From Anadara kagoshimensis (lineage: Eukaryota > Mollusca > Bivalvia > Arcoida > Arcidae): DNA of 64,000 nt. The DNA is taken from NCBI GenBank assembly GCA_021292105.1, contig CM037870.1, positions 13,673,234 through 13,737,233 of the forward strand, in the 5' to 3' direction. A program made the translations under genes and the position numbers. Positions 10,497 to 21,936 of this stretch are shown in pieces (position 1 is the first letter of the stretch; each line of letters begins with the position of its first letter). The notes under the pieces are model-generated. The model worked only from the letters and a program-made list of their open reading frames with translations. It made no database searches and was not told the origin of the DNA.

Positions 10497-10879
10497 ACAA
10501 TCATCCTTACCTAGTATTATGCTTTGTTTACAATGGGCGAAATTATTTAAGAGTTAGGTTCTGATTTTGAATCAGTAATCAAGACATGAACTGAATGAGA
10601 CACCGGCCGTTTATGAGTTATTTGCTCTTCTTTCCTACGGAGCCAACGGTAAAGGCTTACGCCAGGAAACACAACACCTTTTTCACTTGCAACTGAGGTT
10701 ATATTGAACCTGCGAACGCTAACATGCTTTTGTTTTGAACGCTAACAACTTGACCACTGGGTCACGGTAGTCAACAGAAATCTTAAGTCAGAGCCAGGCC
10801 TTAGCAAATGCCACCAAACGTTTGGCAAGATATTTGGTTTTTTTCACTCTTGTTAACATGCATTTTTCTATAAACGAGT

Positions 10880-11070
10880 ACTGTGCAAACCTGTCTAAAC
10901 ACTAAGCTAACGAACAAGTGCCGAATCGGCATCTCGTCTTCGTCTCTCGTTAGATAAGTTTTTGGTATCTGCTAACTATCCCTAGACAGCTACTTAAAAT
11001 TATCCATATCTCATCCACTCGACAGCTAAGCTTCGACCCATTTTAAATGTTCGAGGGGCCTGCATTGCAG
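10880..11070. mobile_element. MITE A copy, diverged
   Basis: Left part CAAACCTGTCTAAAC-ACTAAGCTAACGAA, internal GCCGAATCGGCATCTCGTCT and CACTCGACAGCTAAGCTTCG, then an eroded right end (TGTTCGAGGGGCCTGCATTG). Confidence 0.65.
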
Positions 11071-11552
11071 CTGTATTCTTTCTTTGACTCTTGTTAACAT
11101 GCCATTCTTTCTATTATATATTATACAATACATTTTTGTATTACATCTGGACGTCATACTATTGATCACCACGAAGACAGCTTGAATTAAAGAAATAATT
11201 AAATCAGACTTTTATGAGACAAATTGTAGATTTATTCATCATTTTTAATATGTCCAATTATGCATTCCCAATAACATCATTCGTTATTTAGCATGAACAA
11301 AGTTTTAGGCACTATTGTTTGTTTCTGATTCAGAAATCAATGTAAAATTGTTAAGGGAGGGGGGGTTATGAATGATTTGCCCATTGCCTTTTAAGACAAC
11401 CAGTTATAAAGGCCTCTGCCAAGAAAAAAAACCACCCTTTTCACTTGCGACCGAGGTTAAACCCATAAACGACAAGTTAACGTCTTAACCACTTGGTCAC
11501 CACCCCGGTCATGATAAAGGTTATTGGAAATTCAAAGAAAAGAATATATATG

Positions 11553-11715
11553 ATCAAAAACAAACATACTAATCCATGCCCGAATCACAATCCAGAAGCA
11601 AACTAATAACTTTAAAACTGACAAGTGAACTTCCACCAGAGTGTGGCCGAGTGCTCCGGATGGGTAAGCATCTCCTGTTTAGCTAGCTACACCCGCCATG
11701 CGTGTAATTTGAGTA
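11553..11715 (-). mobile_element. Element C 3'-UTR fragment
   Basis: On the minus strand it reads GGGTGTAGCTAGCTAAACAG, GGAGCACTCGGCC, GGAAGTTCACTTGTCAGT and GGATTAGTATGTTTGTTTTT, the same order as the 3' UTR at 16298-16500. No coding part is present. Confidence 0.7.
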
Positions 11716-11778
11716 TAAGTGGAATTCTTATGCGTGTATTTTTTTCTTTGTCTCTTGTCACATGCAATTTTTTTCAAC

Positions 11779-11793
11779 ACACACACACACACA

Positions 11794-11856
<63 letters not shown>

Positions 11857-11857
11857 T
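11779..11857. repeat. (AC)n-(AT)n dinucleotide microsatellite
   Basis: Runs of CA, broken once by CC, pass directly into TA/AT runs. It lies within one unit of the array, where the other units have a short ATATATTATACAATA segment, so it grew from that site. Confidence 0.95.
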
Positions 11858-12209
11858 GTACAATACATTTTGTACCACATCTAAATGTAATACTATTTAT
11901 CACAATGAAGACAGCTAGAAGTAACCAGACATTTATGTTAATTCATCACTCCTAATATTTCCAATCATCCATAGCATGAACAAAATTTTAAGCTAATAAT
12001 GATTGTTTTTGAATCTGAAATCAATGTAAAATTGTTAAGGTAGACAGCTGTTTATGAATGATTTGCACATTGCCTATTAAGCCAACAAGTAAAGGCCCCT
12101 GACAACAAAAACACCATTTTAACTTGTGACCAACGTTAAACCCATAAACAACAAGTTAACACTTGGTCACCGCGGTCTTGGTTATTGAAAATTTAAAGAA
12201 AAGAGTATA

Positions 12210-12381
12210 CAGTCAAATTTGTCTATAAAAGTCACCACAGGGAACCAGTAAAAGTAGCCTTCATGGGCAGGCGGTCTTTATATATACAGGTTCAGATAAT
12301 ATGAATAAAGAACAATTGGGATATAATTATACTGGCCTTTATAAGCAGGTGACCCTTATATAGAGGTGGTCTTTAAGACTG
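12210..12381 (+). mobile_element. MITE B copy
   Basis: Starts CAGTCAAATTTGTCTATAAA and ends GGTGGTCTTTAAGACTG next to TA. Internal ATATGAATAAAGAACAATTG is typical. Confidence 0.85.
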
Positions 12382-12894
12382 TATATCATTTTGAGTCTAT
12401 AGTAGAATTCACATGCATGTATTGTTTATCTTTGACTCTTGTTAATATACAATTCTTTTCATATGATATTATACAATAATTTTTGTATTACATCTGGATA
12501 TAATACTATTTATCACCACGAAGACAGCTGGAAGTAAAGATATCATTAAATCAGACATTTATGAGACAAATTGTAGATTAATTCATCACTCTTAATATTA
12601 CCAATCATCCATACCTAACATCATCCGTTATTTAGCATGAAAACCTTTTTTAGCTCTAATGTTTGTTTTTGAATCAGATATCAATGTGAAATTATAAAAA
12701 TAGGGACCGGTTTATAACTGGTATTGCCCATTGCCTATTAAACCAACAAGTAAAGGCCTCGGACAAGAAAAACGCCCTTTTCACTTGCGACCGAAGTTGA
12801 ACCCATAAACGACAAGTTAACGTCTTAACCACTTGGTCACCACGCGAACGGTACTTATAAAAGTTATTAAAATTTAAAGAAAATAGTATATATA

Positions 12895-13072
12895 CAGTCT
12901 AACCTGCCTTAAAGGCCACCTTTATATAAGGGCCACCTGCTTATAAAAGACAGTAGAATTGTATCCCAATAGTTCTTCATTCAAATGATTTAAAACTTAA
13001 ATTAATGCCACCTGCCAATAAAGGCTACTTTTACTTGTTCCAATGGGTGGCCTTTATAGACAAGTCTGACTG
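12895..13072 (-). mobile_element. MITE B copy, inverted
   Basis: Reads CAGTCTAACCTGCCTTAAAG at the left and CTTTATAGACAAGTCTGACT at the right, the reverse orientation of the copy at 12210. Confidence 0.85.
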
Positions 13073-13689
13073 TATATCAGTTTGAGTATATAGTGGAATT
13101 CCTATGCTTGTATTGTTTTTCTTTCACTCTTGTTAACATACAATTCTTTCTATTTTATATATATTATACAATACATTTTTGTATCACATCTGGATATAAT
13201 ACTATTTATCACCACGAAGACAGCTAGAAGTAAAGAAATCATTAAATCAGACATTTATGAGACAAATTGTGGATGGATTCATCACTCTTAATATTCCTAA
13301 GTAGAAGATAGATCACACAATTACTGTACACGATTATGATTGAGCATTAATAAGGGTGATTGAATGGAAAAACAGATTTGCTAGGAAACATTACTTGATA
13401 AACGGAATTTGAATGGTGTAATCGTGATTTTTAAGAGAAAACGTGATAGCGTAATGAACTGTATTCGAAAAGTGAAAAATTTTCAATTCAGGCTGAGATT
13501 TTATATAACCTAAGTGAAGAATACTATTCGTTGAAAGTGTGATAAATAACGCGTTGCAAGTCTCGCGCGCGCTTGTGTCAAATACATGTACAAAAGTTGA
13601 ACCGAAGGTCAACAATTTTTATTTTAATTTTAAAATACAAAAACCTATGGAATAACTATAAATATTTGGTACACATTTTTATTATAATA

Positions 13690-13915
13690 GAAGGGTCTGA
13701 CCAGGACTTTACAATCGGTAGTGTCTGTTATTCAGAAACAAAAGTCACGGGTCCAAAGAGACTCTATGGCGGTCTATATCACGTTAGATAAAACGCTTAT
13801 GAATCCTTCGAACACATTGCTTTGAATGCATTGCAAAGATACAAAATCCTGCATTTTTGATGGTGAATCCTTGGTACAAATCTGAAACCCACTGAAAACC
13901 TTTTCAATTAATCAC
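13690..13915 (+). mobile_element. Degraded S2-type SINE
   Basis: Recognisable pieces are GGGTCTGACCAGGACTTTAC, AAAGTCACGGGTCC, a CATTGC..GCAAAG pair and an ATTAATC-type tail. No head or target duplication is visible. Confidence 0.45.
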
Positions 13916-13943
13916 TAACAACAATCGTACATTTGCCAACAAC

Positions 13944-14130
13944 AAAAACAAACATACAAAATCCATATTCGAATCACAATCCCAGAGCAAAGTAAAAACT
14001 TTGTAATTAACAAGTGAACTACCACCAGAGAAATTGGACCGTGCGCTCCGAAGAGGTAAGCGCCTGTTTAGCTAGCTACATCCACCAATTGTGTAATCAA
14101 ATTGAGAACGAAAAGGACGTGGGACTATTA
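13944..14130 (-). mobile_element. Element C 3'-UTR fragment
   Basis: The minus strand carries TGTAGCTAGCTAAACAGGCG, a GAGCGCACGGTCC variant and TTTGTTTTTG in the order of the 16.3-kb copy. Confidence 0.6.
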
Positions 14131-14149
14131 GACTAGGAACAAATTCAGA

Positions 14150-14710
14150 AAATGTGACTTGAAGCGGCATTTTTTAGTAAAAGTTGGTAACATGCTTTTC
14201 CAGCATAATTCGAGGGTGCTGAATTCAAAAATGGCGGATACCAAGCTCAATTTTGAGTTTTTAAACCCATAATTCCAAAAACAAAATGGCAGCTAAAATT
14301 AATGGTGTACCAATGCAAAAATGTTAGTTGGGGTTTTAAATTATAGTAACGGTTGGTAACATGATTTATTTAACATAATTTGAGGATCCCTAATTCACAA
14401 ATGGCGGATACCAAGCTCAATATTGAGTTTTTGAACCCATAATTCCAAAAACAAAATGGCGGCTTATAGTGTACCAATGCAAAAATGTTACTTGGGGTTT
14501 CAAATTTTAGTAAAAGTTGGCAACATGCTTAATTTGATATACTTCGAGTTTGCTGTATTTCAAAATTGACGGATACCAAGTAAAATTTTGAGCTTTTGAA
14601 CCCATAATTCCGAAAACAAAATGGCGACTGTTTGAATTTATTGGCATATAATTTCTACGTGTTACTTAAGTTGCATGTTTTAGCAAAAGATGGTACTTTG
14701 TAACATACCA
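14150..14710 (+). repeat. Four tandem ~168-bp units
   Basis: The AAGTTGGTAACATG landmark recurs at about 14181, 14351, 14514 and 14686. Each of the first three units contains ATGGCGGATACCAAG (or a close variant), then AACCCATAATTCC and AAACAAAATGGC. The fourth is partial. A related copy lies inverted at 18590-18790. Confidence 0.85.
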
Positions 14711-14828
14711 GCATAACTTGCAGACTTGAGGTTGTTACATTAAAATGAAAAAGGCTTAACTGAAGTATAAATGTTTAAACCAAATCTAAAACAATTTCTA
14801 AAAATAAAGTGGTGGCTATAGTTTATAC

Positions 14829-14969
14829 ATTTATTGCCTTTGTGTGAGGGAGATATGAACATTTGTTCACCCGCAACAAGTCATATTTCCCGAGGGCGAG
14901 GCCCGAGGGAAATGTGACTTGTGAAGGGTGAACAAATGTTCATATCTCCCTCACACAAAGGCAATAAAT
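14829..14969. repeat. Near-perfect 141-bp palindrome
   Basis: Two arms of about 70 bp: TTTATTGCCTTTGTGTGAGG reads out again in reverse complement as CCTCACACAAAGGCAATAAA. The centre is the GC-rich CCCGAGGGCGAGGCCCGAGGG. It would extrude a long hairpin and abuts the element at 14972. Confidence 0.9.
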
Positions 14970-14971
14970 TG

Positions 14972-15264
14972 TTTATTATACCGAAAGATAACCATGGTAA
15001 TAAGAAAGACAGAAAGAAAGAAATTATTTAAAAAAGACGTTTGAAAACATTAGTCCTTCTCCGATTCATTGCTTTTTCTCCTATCGGAACTCATCGATTC
15101 TCCATCGATGACGTCATATTATTGTGACGTCACGGTATGTTCCGAAGAGGTGGGATATGATGTTTTCAGAGGGATACACGATGTTTTCTCCACCCTGGTC
15201 ACATGACCCAACGATCCAATAAAATTACAGATTGCATCGTATTTTTCTAATGAGGTATAATAAA
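14972..15264. mobile_element. MITE with 11-bp TTTATTATACC terminal repeats
   Basis: The left end TTTATTATACC (14972-14982) is the exact inverse of GGTATAATAAA at 15254-15264. The 293-bp interior has two perfect TGACGTCA sites (15109-15116, 15125-15132). Together with the neighbouring palindrome it may form one larger element. Confidence 0.65.
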
Positions 15265-16297
15265 AGTGTTTGTTCATTATGTGTATCTTTTGCATAGTGT
15301 ACTGATAAATCTACATGACTAATAAATTAAGTTCATTACCAACACCATACATGGTGTGGAATTAACAGTTAAAATCGAAACTTGTGTTTGAAATGCAAAA
15401 AGAGCATATTCCAGAACACTCTCTTATACAGAGTTTGCCACGTGTCCTTGCAAAATAGTATGTAGAACCCGTGGTTGTCAATGTCAAAATACCAAATTAC
15501 TATGCGTGTCATCATGCATCAAACTTTTAAGAATGATATTGCTTTAAAAGGTAGAATCACATCCATTACTTAAAAACATATATCGATTGATATGTTGTGA
15601 ACCCAATATGTAGTGGTTTGAATTTTGACGGTAATATTGCATTATTTTACAACATATTATCGGTCTCTATACAGTTTTGGGAGCTCAATGCAACTTTTAA
15701 ATAATTCATTTTCTTGAAAATTCAGAAAGTCCTCCAATGAATATATAACATCATCATCTAACTTTAAAACTGGGTAATGTAAATAGCAAGACTGATGTGC
15801 AAGCTCAAGCAAAAAATTGGCCACTCAATTTAAAATTTAAAGCAACAATCGTTAATTGCAGTCGAGGCAATGGTAGAATTGTGTTAGTGGAACAAGACTC
15901 CTTTACTTAGTTTTCCACAAGACTTGAATATTTTTCCGTAATAGCCTCAAAAGTAATACAAATCATGTGCCATTTATTTTTATCCCTTTTGGACATAATC
16001 TACATTTACCATCAGAATACCATCAGTATCTAAGTTAACTGTGGTGATGGAACAGTTTTTCTCTGCCTTCTTTGGCAGAGATGAACCAGATGATTCCATT
16101 GTTTAGACTGTTATTTGGGCTCAGGGATGAAATAATATCCCTCTTTGCCTCCATAGAAACAAAGTTCTTATGGGAGCTAGCAGGATCTACCACTAAAATG
16201 TTTAGATTAACACGCGACAAAGTGCATCTTGTGTGCTTCTGATGAATTGCCAGAAGCCCAACAGATCCAAAGCTTTCTTATTGCAGGGTGTCAGAAT
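15265..16297. other. No feature recognised
   Basis: No repeat family seen. A slightly GC-richer patch at 16035-16260 is open on the minus strand but is not recognisable as a protein. Confidence 0.4.
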
Positions 16298-16985
16298 AGA
16301 ATCAAAAACAAACATACTAATCCATTTCCGAATCACAATCCAGAAGCAAAGTAAAAACTTTGGGACTGACAAGTTAGGTTAGACACGTGAACTTCCACCA
16401 GGGAAGTGAGGCCGGGTGCTCCGGAAGGGTAAGCACCTCCTGTTTAGCTAGCTACACCCGTCACGTTTGTAATCAAAATTGTGTGAAAGGAACATGGAAC
16501 TAAGAGACGTCAAATATATCCAAGGCAATCCTGGACACAGAGACATGAAACTTATCAACAATACTGTGATGACGGCCATAAAACTTTTTGAGGGCCTTGA
16601 TAAGCCTAGGCTTGCAATATCCCCGAGTCAACAATTTATTTGCAAGCAGCCTACTTCGTTGTACAAAGTCCCCGTAGTGGGAACAAGCTCTACCATAGCG
16701 TATTAATTGGGAAACAAATACACCATAAGCAGGGGAAGCAGGTATATTGCTGCATAAAAAAGGAAAGTTGACAATAGAAAAATTGAAGTCATCACGTTTG
16801 TCATAAAGTTTTAAATGTAGCCTTTCCTGTGCGTCATAATTCAGGTATAAGTCTAAATATGAAGCAGAACTTGAGGAATCAGTCGTGTCTTTTATTTCAA
16901 GCTCACTAGGATAGATGACATTTACATAGTCTCCAAATTTAGGATTGTTAAGAGAACCTACTCTTCTCTGTGAAATGCCCACTCA
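16298..16985 (-). pseudogene. Element C: 5'-truncated reverse-transcriptase retroelement with 3' UTR
   Basis: A minus-strand open frame at 16500-16982 (160 codons) is the C-terminal part of a retroelement reverse transcriptase. It starts just after where the catalytic YxDD motif would be (SLNNPKFGDYVNVIYPSELE). It continues with the conserved SASYLDLYL and LYDKRDDFNFSIVNFPFLCS, then PAYGVFVSQLIRYGRACS, then LLANKLLTRGY and KKFYGRHHSIVDKFHVSVS. Frames of this type recur across corals, amphioxus and bivalves. The preceding codon is a stop, so finger and palm domains are missing and the copy is dead. The 3' UTR (16298-16499) carries GGTGTAGCTAGCTAAACAGG and ends TTAGTATGTTTGTTTTTGAT. Its clade (LINE or Penelope-like) cannot be fixed from this fragment. 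Several more 3' ends of the family occur in the window. Confidence 0.8.
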
Positions 16986-18069
16986 CTGCCCTTATATTTT
17001 CTGTAACTCACCTGTCAATCATAACAATACCATGGTTTTATCTACGTTTACACAAATGATTAGTGATCAAACTTTCAAAATTTGTGAAAATGTTTAGAGT
17101 AATTTTGTTTTTACAGATTTGCAAAAACAATTTTTTTTAAAGAAAAGGATATCTCAAAAATGAGCAACCAATGGTGATTTCGGCTACCATGAATGGAATG
17201 AAAACAAAGCTCTATTGACCATTTCTGGGGTTGCAACAGTGCAATACCTTCTATGACTGGGGTCATCATTAATTGTTCTGCTTGTCTTGTTCATAATCCG
17301 CCGCCAACCTTTTTAATCTTGCCTATGAAGGGGCATATTTCCCTAGTGTTGCTATCATATCAGTATGGATAGCCTTAGGTGCCTAACCGTTTTGTGCAAA
17401 TATTGGATCCTGCTCTTTCACCATTTTTACATTTACCAAGCCACTAGTCCTATTTACTTTAGAGTAATACCTTGTTGATATTAACTTACAAAATTACACT
17501 GGTCTTCGGATACACGGATTTAAATAGTCAGGGCATAGAAGGGTTGAAAAGGGACATCCGCGCTAATCTCCTTTAACAGAAGGGTCACGGTATAACATTC
17601 AGCCCTCTTACTTCTTACCAGTTTTAATAAAACCAAATATAGCATTACTTTTGCTATAGTTGAATATCAAACTTCACATCAACATTTTGTAGTGCAAGTT
17701 CACCTTTTTAGCAAATAGTCAGCTTAGAGTTGCTCGGTGATGACTAAGCACCCCTAAATAGGTTTGGAAAGCGAGTGTAGTTACATTTACTTTGCTCTTT
17801 CACTTCAAAAAAGAATAATTCTTAAGCATTTGGTGCAAACAGAGGTTTCAATTTTGTAAGCTATTTCATTCACACTGTAGACTACATATATCAGTGTTTC
17901 AGCTTGTTATGTGGCATACTTATTTTATTGAATTAAACAGAAACATACATCCCTATGTTGAAATTACACTCCCCAAAAAGCGAAAAATTTTAAAACTGGC
18001 TTAAATTAAACATGTGTACTTCCTTCATGAGTCAAATATATACATTTTTTCATAATGACCTCTGTCGCT
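16986..18069. other. No feature recognised
   Basis: Unique-looking AT-rich sequence between the element C copy and a decayed repeat. No splice-bounded open frames stand out. Confidence 0.4.
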
Positions 18070-18525
18070 AGGCCACCTGAGACAAAGCTGACCGGCATGC
18101 CAGATCTTTTGATTTCATAAATATCAAACCCCTTTTTACAGAGTTATTGCCCCTGAAAAATACTTATTTTTTGCAAATTGTGCTGGTTTTGTGGCTATTT
18201 ATTAGAAGCTATTATTGTTATATAAAACAATACATTAAAAAATAATGAACATGACAAACTAAGTAGCAATGTTTGTAAGAATACGATGATCCATAGAGGA
18301 GTTGTTACCCCTGGAGTATAATTTTTTGCGAATTTGTGCTTTGATCATATTTTTAAAGAGTATTATAAATAGATAACAACAACAAGTTGCAAAAATAATC
18401 AACATGCCAAGATCTAACTTCGTAGCAAATTTTGTGTATGATAATCAACGAAGGTGTTGTTGCCCAAAAAATTTCAGTCTCTTTTAAATGTTTTCAGGTG
18501 AGCAATAAGACCCATAGGTATTTTG
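18070..18525 (-). mobile_element. Decayed element with CTCACCTG / CAGGTGG ends
   Basis: On the minus strand it begins CCTATGGGTCTTATTGCTCA then CCTG and ends near CTCAGGTGGCCTAGCGACAG, echoing the termini of the Helitron-like element at 34226. Inside, GGGCAATAACTC and GGGGTAACAACTC lie in two related halves. Common mollusc repeat style; the boundaries are approximate. Confidence 0.4.
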
Positions 18526-18589
18526 TTTAAATTTTCTGTTTATTAACACCCAAATAAGCCTTGAAATATTACTATCTTTGATTAATAGC

Positions 18590-18790
18590 TGTTTGGTGCT
18601 ACCAAAACAACTTCCATATCAACTTTCATGCAAAAATGCAATTTGATTTTGGCGGCCATTTTGTATTTCAATTTTGACCTACTTAGAGCAATTTTTCAGC
18701 TTGGTATCCGCCATTTTCGGACTCAGAACACCCAAATTAGGTAAGAATGATATATGGTTTGCTTTTACTAAAAAATGCCTCTTCCTCTTT
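18590..18790 (-). repeat. Inverted copy of the 14.15-kb tandem unit
   Basis: The reverse complement contains AAAATGGCGGATACCAAGCT and an AAAATGGCCGCC-type segment in the order seen at 14150-14710. Confidence 0.7.
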
Positions 18791-18830
18791 AAAACGACGT
18801 CTTTTCTGAAAAGGTGCCTAGTCTATATAG

Positions 18831-18900
18831 GACGTCAAATATATTTAGGTTAATTTTGAATACAGAAACATCATTCGTACCAACAGTATTGTGACAAAGG
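18831..18900 (-). mobile_element. Element C fragment (C-terminal codons)
   Basis: GACGTCAAATATATTTAGGT and ATACAGAAACATCATTCGTA match the end of the element C coding region read from the other strand. Confidence 0.5.
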
Positions 18901-19168
18901 CTCGCACTATCCCTGCAAATATAACAAAGAACATGCAAATACGTCAAGAAACTACTCGAAAGCTCGTATCGTCGCAAATAGCTGTATTTTGCCGATACGA
19001 CGTTAAACAACTTTACAACAATAACAACTACCACAACAGCAGCAGCAGCAACCAATGTATGCGTAGTGTATGTCATCTCTAGGAGACAATTAAAGATGTG
19101 CGTGTAGATATCCTTGTTTAATCGTCTTTACGTAAGTAGTTTACTCTTGTCTTTTAGAATAATTCGTG

Positions 19169-19262
19169 ATCGATCTTTGTCATGTAAAAGTTTGTACCGG
19201 TTCGATCATTATCATGCAAAGGTTTGTACCAGTTCGATCCTAATCATGTAAAGGTTTGTACT
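19169..19262 (+). repeat. Three tandem 32-bp units
   Basis: TCATGTAAAAGTTTGTACC, TCATGCAAAGGTTTGTACC and TCATGTAAAGGTTTGTACT follow each other at 32-base spacing, joined by GGTTCGATC-type linkers. Confidence 0.9.
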
Positions 19263-19269
19263 GGTGCAT

Positions 19270-20528
19270 AAGGTCACGTCGGGATAAAGATGTTATCCGA
19301 CTTAGTTAACAGTAGATATCTCTGGGATGTTTGAATAATTCAAAATTAACTTGTGCTGAGCACAGAAAATGTGTTCTTTGCAGGATAGAATCTGTTACTA
19401 ATTAAAAGACATCTGCTTCGAGATTTAATCAATGAAAAATGTATCTGAACTTTATATGTATCGTAAAATGGTTTTGGAAACTGCTTGATGGACAAGAACT
19501 AAAACTTTTGTTGTTGCTGTAGAAAAGTATTGTCATTAATATTATGGTGGTCAATGTTTGGGTGATTGAAGAAACTCGAGTGCCTGAAGAAAAGGACAAA
19601 TCTTCTGCAACTAAACTGATACACGTGTAAGGTTGTGAGATTTTGATCTAAGCAGTCATAGAACCCTGAAAGACAGTTTGAGTGCTGACTTTGATTGCAT
19701 ATTGCAGTTTTCAGATTGTGAATTTTGAAAAAAATCTGTTTAGAAATACATGTGAAGCCGCTACTATATTGCACGAACTCCATACTTTTTATCCGACATC
19801 TATTTTTCATATTGTAATAAAAAGGCATTTGTATTTTCATATGGCTGCTTAAAAAAACTAAATATACTGATGATTTTGAAGTTTCAAGGAACTGGAATTA
19901 CTCAAACTGTAGTGTTAAGGGCCTGTCGATTCAATTGGGAAGAAGGACATTTTTTATACATCATACTGAAACCCTTGTTCCAAATGACTAGAAGAGAATA
20001 TATAAAGAAATTGCTATTTTAATGCACATTCTGCTAACTTCATTTTTCAGCTCTATTTGAAATATCAATTGACATGTAGACCGATTTAAATGCTAGAACA
20101 AACATTGATAGTCAGATGGAGAGTAGTAATGTTTTCTTCAGGATCCTATCGCTAACATTTAGGCAGTCAGTTCAGAGATCATTGAAGATTTTCCAGAAAA
20201 ACCACCAACCTTCAGTAAGCGAACTGCCAATCTTGACCACACTGCTTGTGTAATATTTAAGACATCGTCCTGAACGCTTACATGAAAACTGTACCATTAA
20301 ACCTGATTGGTCTACATTTTTGCACGTTATGTTATATACTTACCACTTTTTGGATGCATTTTATGATTAAATTGAAATATATGACAGTTCTGCTAAGCTA
20401 AATGTTCGGAGCCTCTTTTGTCTCTAGTTTTGAACAATGAAATATCAAATGACTTGCAGCCGGTTAAAATAAAAAATTAAATTATTATTTTAATTGAATT
20501 AAAAAAAATAAGTTCAGATATGTACTTG
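19270..20528. other. No repeat recognised; one 113-codon open frame
   Basis: A minus-strand frame at 19499-19840 starts with ATG and is open for 113 codons, but its composition (F, N, H and Q rich) and lack of family resemblance make it likely chance. Nothing else stands out. Confidence 0.3.
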
Positions 20529-20706
20529 CAGTACAGACCTGTCGTATATTTAACATATTTAACATTCAGCTAACAAAAAAAACCCAAAAAAACCAAAAAA
20601 CGAAGAGTCGAAATTCGGCTGAAATACGTGTATGAATAGCAAGACTATTAGTGGCCGTAAATGCTGCCGAGAAATCGATAACAGCTGCCGAAAAAAGTGT
20701 CGACAT
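20529..20706. mobile_element. MITE A left part
   Basis: Starts CAGTACAGACCTGTCGTATA and continues to GATAACAGCTGCCGAAAA, interrupted by an A/C-rich insertion near 20575-20600. A matching right end (TTGTAACTTTCGACGGATCC) lies at 21039-21058, so 20529-21062 may be one disrupted copy. The intervening 20707-21031 holds nothing recognised. Confidence 0.6.
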
Positions 20707-21202
20707 AAATGTAACAAGGAAAAGATTACGGCACTTAATGTCCCCTCGAAAACGAAGTTTAGAGAGGCTATAGAATTTTGCTCGTAAGTACGTATGTATG
20801 TATATTGCACTTTCCTTGTCAGCACTCAAACAACTTTATTTCTCAGCAGAATTTAATAAAACTTGATACAAGGGTTTATCCTGGTAATATCTTGGGCAAG
20901 TTCGTGTTTTGTAACTGGCGAACCTGAAGTTCACAGAGTTATTGTCCTTGTTTATTTGAGCGAAATGCCGGTATTTCTTACAGTGCTCTATTGCGAGGGG
21001 ATAAGTATCACTTGTGATGCCTTGGTTATTGCCTTAGTTGTAACTTTCGACGGATCCGTACTTTAGCTGTACGGTTGTTTTTTTTATAAAATATATACAG
21101 TACAGCGCTCGAAGCTCTCTTAACATTTATGAACAGTTAACGTCTTTGTGTTATATAGACATTAAGGGATCGTAACTGCTAAGAGAGGTTCGAGTTATCC
21201 TG

Positions 21203-21394
21203 CCCAGATCTGTTGAAAGTTTAACTTTGAGTCAAAGAAAGGAGTCGAAGCTCGGCTGCCGAGATTTGGACAGCTAGTGGTAGAGAGATAGTTACTAGCT
21301 GCCGAAAAGCTGTCAAAATATCGCTAACGAGGGGTCCAGATTTTGATTCAACACTAATTTATTACCTTAGTTTTAACTTTCGACAGGTCTGTAC
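21203..21394. mobile_element. MITE A copy
   Basis: Left CAGATCTGTTGAAAGTTTAA, right TTTTAACTTTCGACAGGTCT then GTAC. The interior has GAAGCTCGGCTGCCGAGAT. Confidence 0.85.
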
Positions 21395-21423
21395 TTAATC
21401 GGTACTTTTTTATATAATACATA

Positions 21424-21604
21424 CAGTACAGACCTGTCAAAAGTTAAACAGTGGGCCAAAGAAAAGAGACGAAGCTCGGCTGTCGAGATATGGACAGCTA
21501 GAGATAGCTACTAGCTGTCAAGAAACCGCTAACGAGGGTTGGAGATGTGCTAACGATTCAGCATTCATTTATCACCTTAGTTGTAACTTTCGACAGGTCT
21601 GTAC
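21424..21604. mobile_element. MITE A copy
   Basis: Left CAGTACAGACCTGTCAAAAG after TA; right GTAACTTTCGACAGGTCTGT then AC. It is closely similar to the copy at 21203 and only 30 bases away, consistent with a tandem duplication. Confidence 0.9.
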
Positions 21605-21936
21605 ATTATCTGAATGTTTTATGTTGGATATTGATTACAACTTGTGTATAAAATGACGCGTATTAATAAATAATGACTTTCTCATCAAAACTCTGTGTAG
21701 TGTATGATTTCTGATGACAATTAAAAACTAATATAGTTTCTGACAACACATAGTAAATCACTTGACTAGTGTTACTCCAGCTTTTAAATGCTTATTCACA
21801 TTATTGCACACTACAAGAAAATGGTAAGCAGGTTTTGAAAAAGTGTATCCTAAATTTTGATCAAAATTAAAAATGCAAATTAAAATGCACCAAAAAGAAG
21901 AAATAAATTATTTATTAGTTGATTTAATCGCCAATA
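21605..21936. other. No feature recognised
   Basis: AT-rich spacer. Confidence 0.5.

Larger units (their letters stand above)
10497..13310 (+). repeat. Tandem array of ~0.68-kb units, each carrying a different transposon in one slot
   Basis: The landmark TGACTCTTGTTAACATGCC recurs in variant form at about 11085, 11750, 12432 and 13125 (spacings 665, 682, 693). Each is followed by a shared block (ATTATACAATACATTTTTGT, then CACCACGAAGACAGCT, then GACAAATTGTAGAT) and then by a block with TTTTCACTTGCGACCGA and ACCACTTGGTCACC. The end of each unit is occupied by a different insertion: MITE A (10880), element C tail (11553), MITE B (12210) and inverted MITE B (12895). After the last three, all units resume at a GAGTATA..GTGGAATTC segment. 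Confidence 0.8.

Noticed and set aside
11625-11918. Open frames with His-Thr and Ile-Tyr repeats
   Set aside because: Translation of the AC/AT dinucleotide tract within a transposon-derived unit.
16035-16220. Possible second retroelement coding remnant (open minus frame, GC-richer patch)
   Set aside because: A weak resemblance to a retroelement connection domain upstream is not enough to support a call.
19499-19840. 113-codon minus-strand open frame with ATG
   Set aside because: Length is within chance at this base composition, with no domain and no splice signals.
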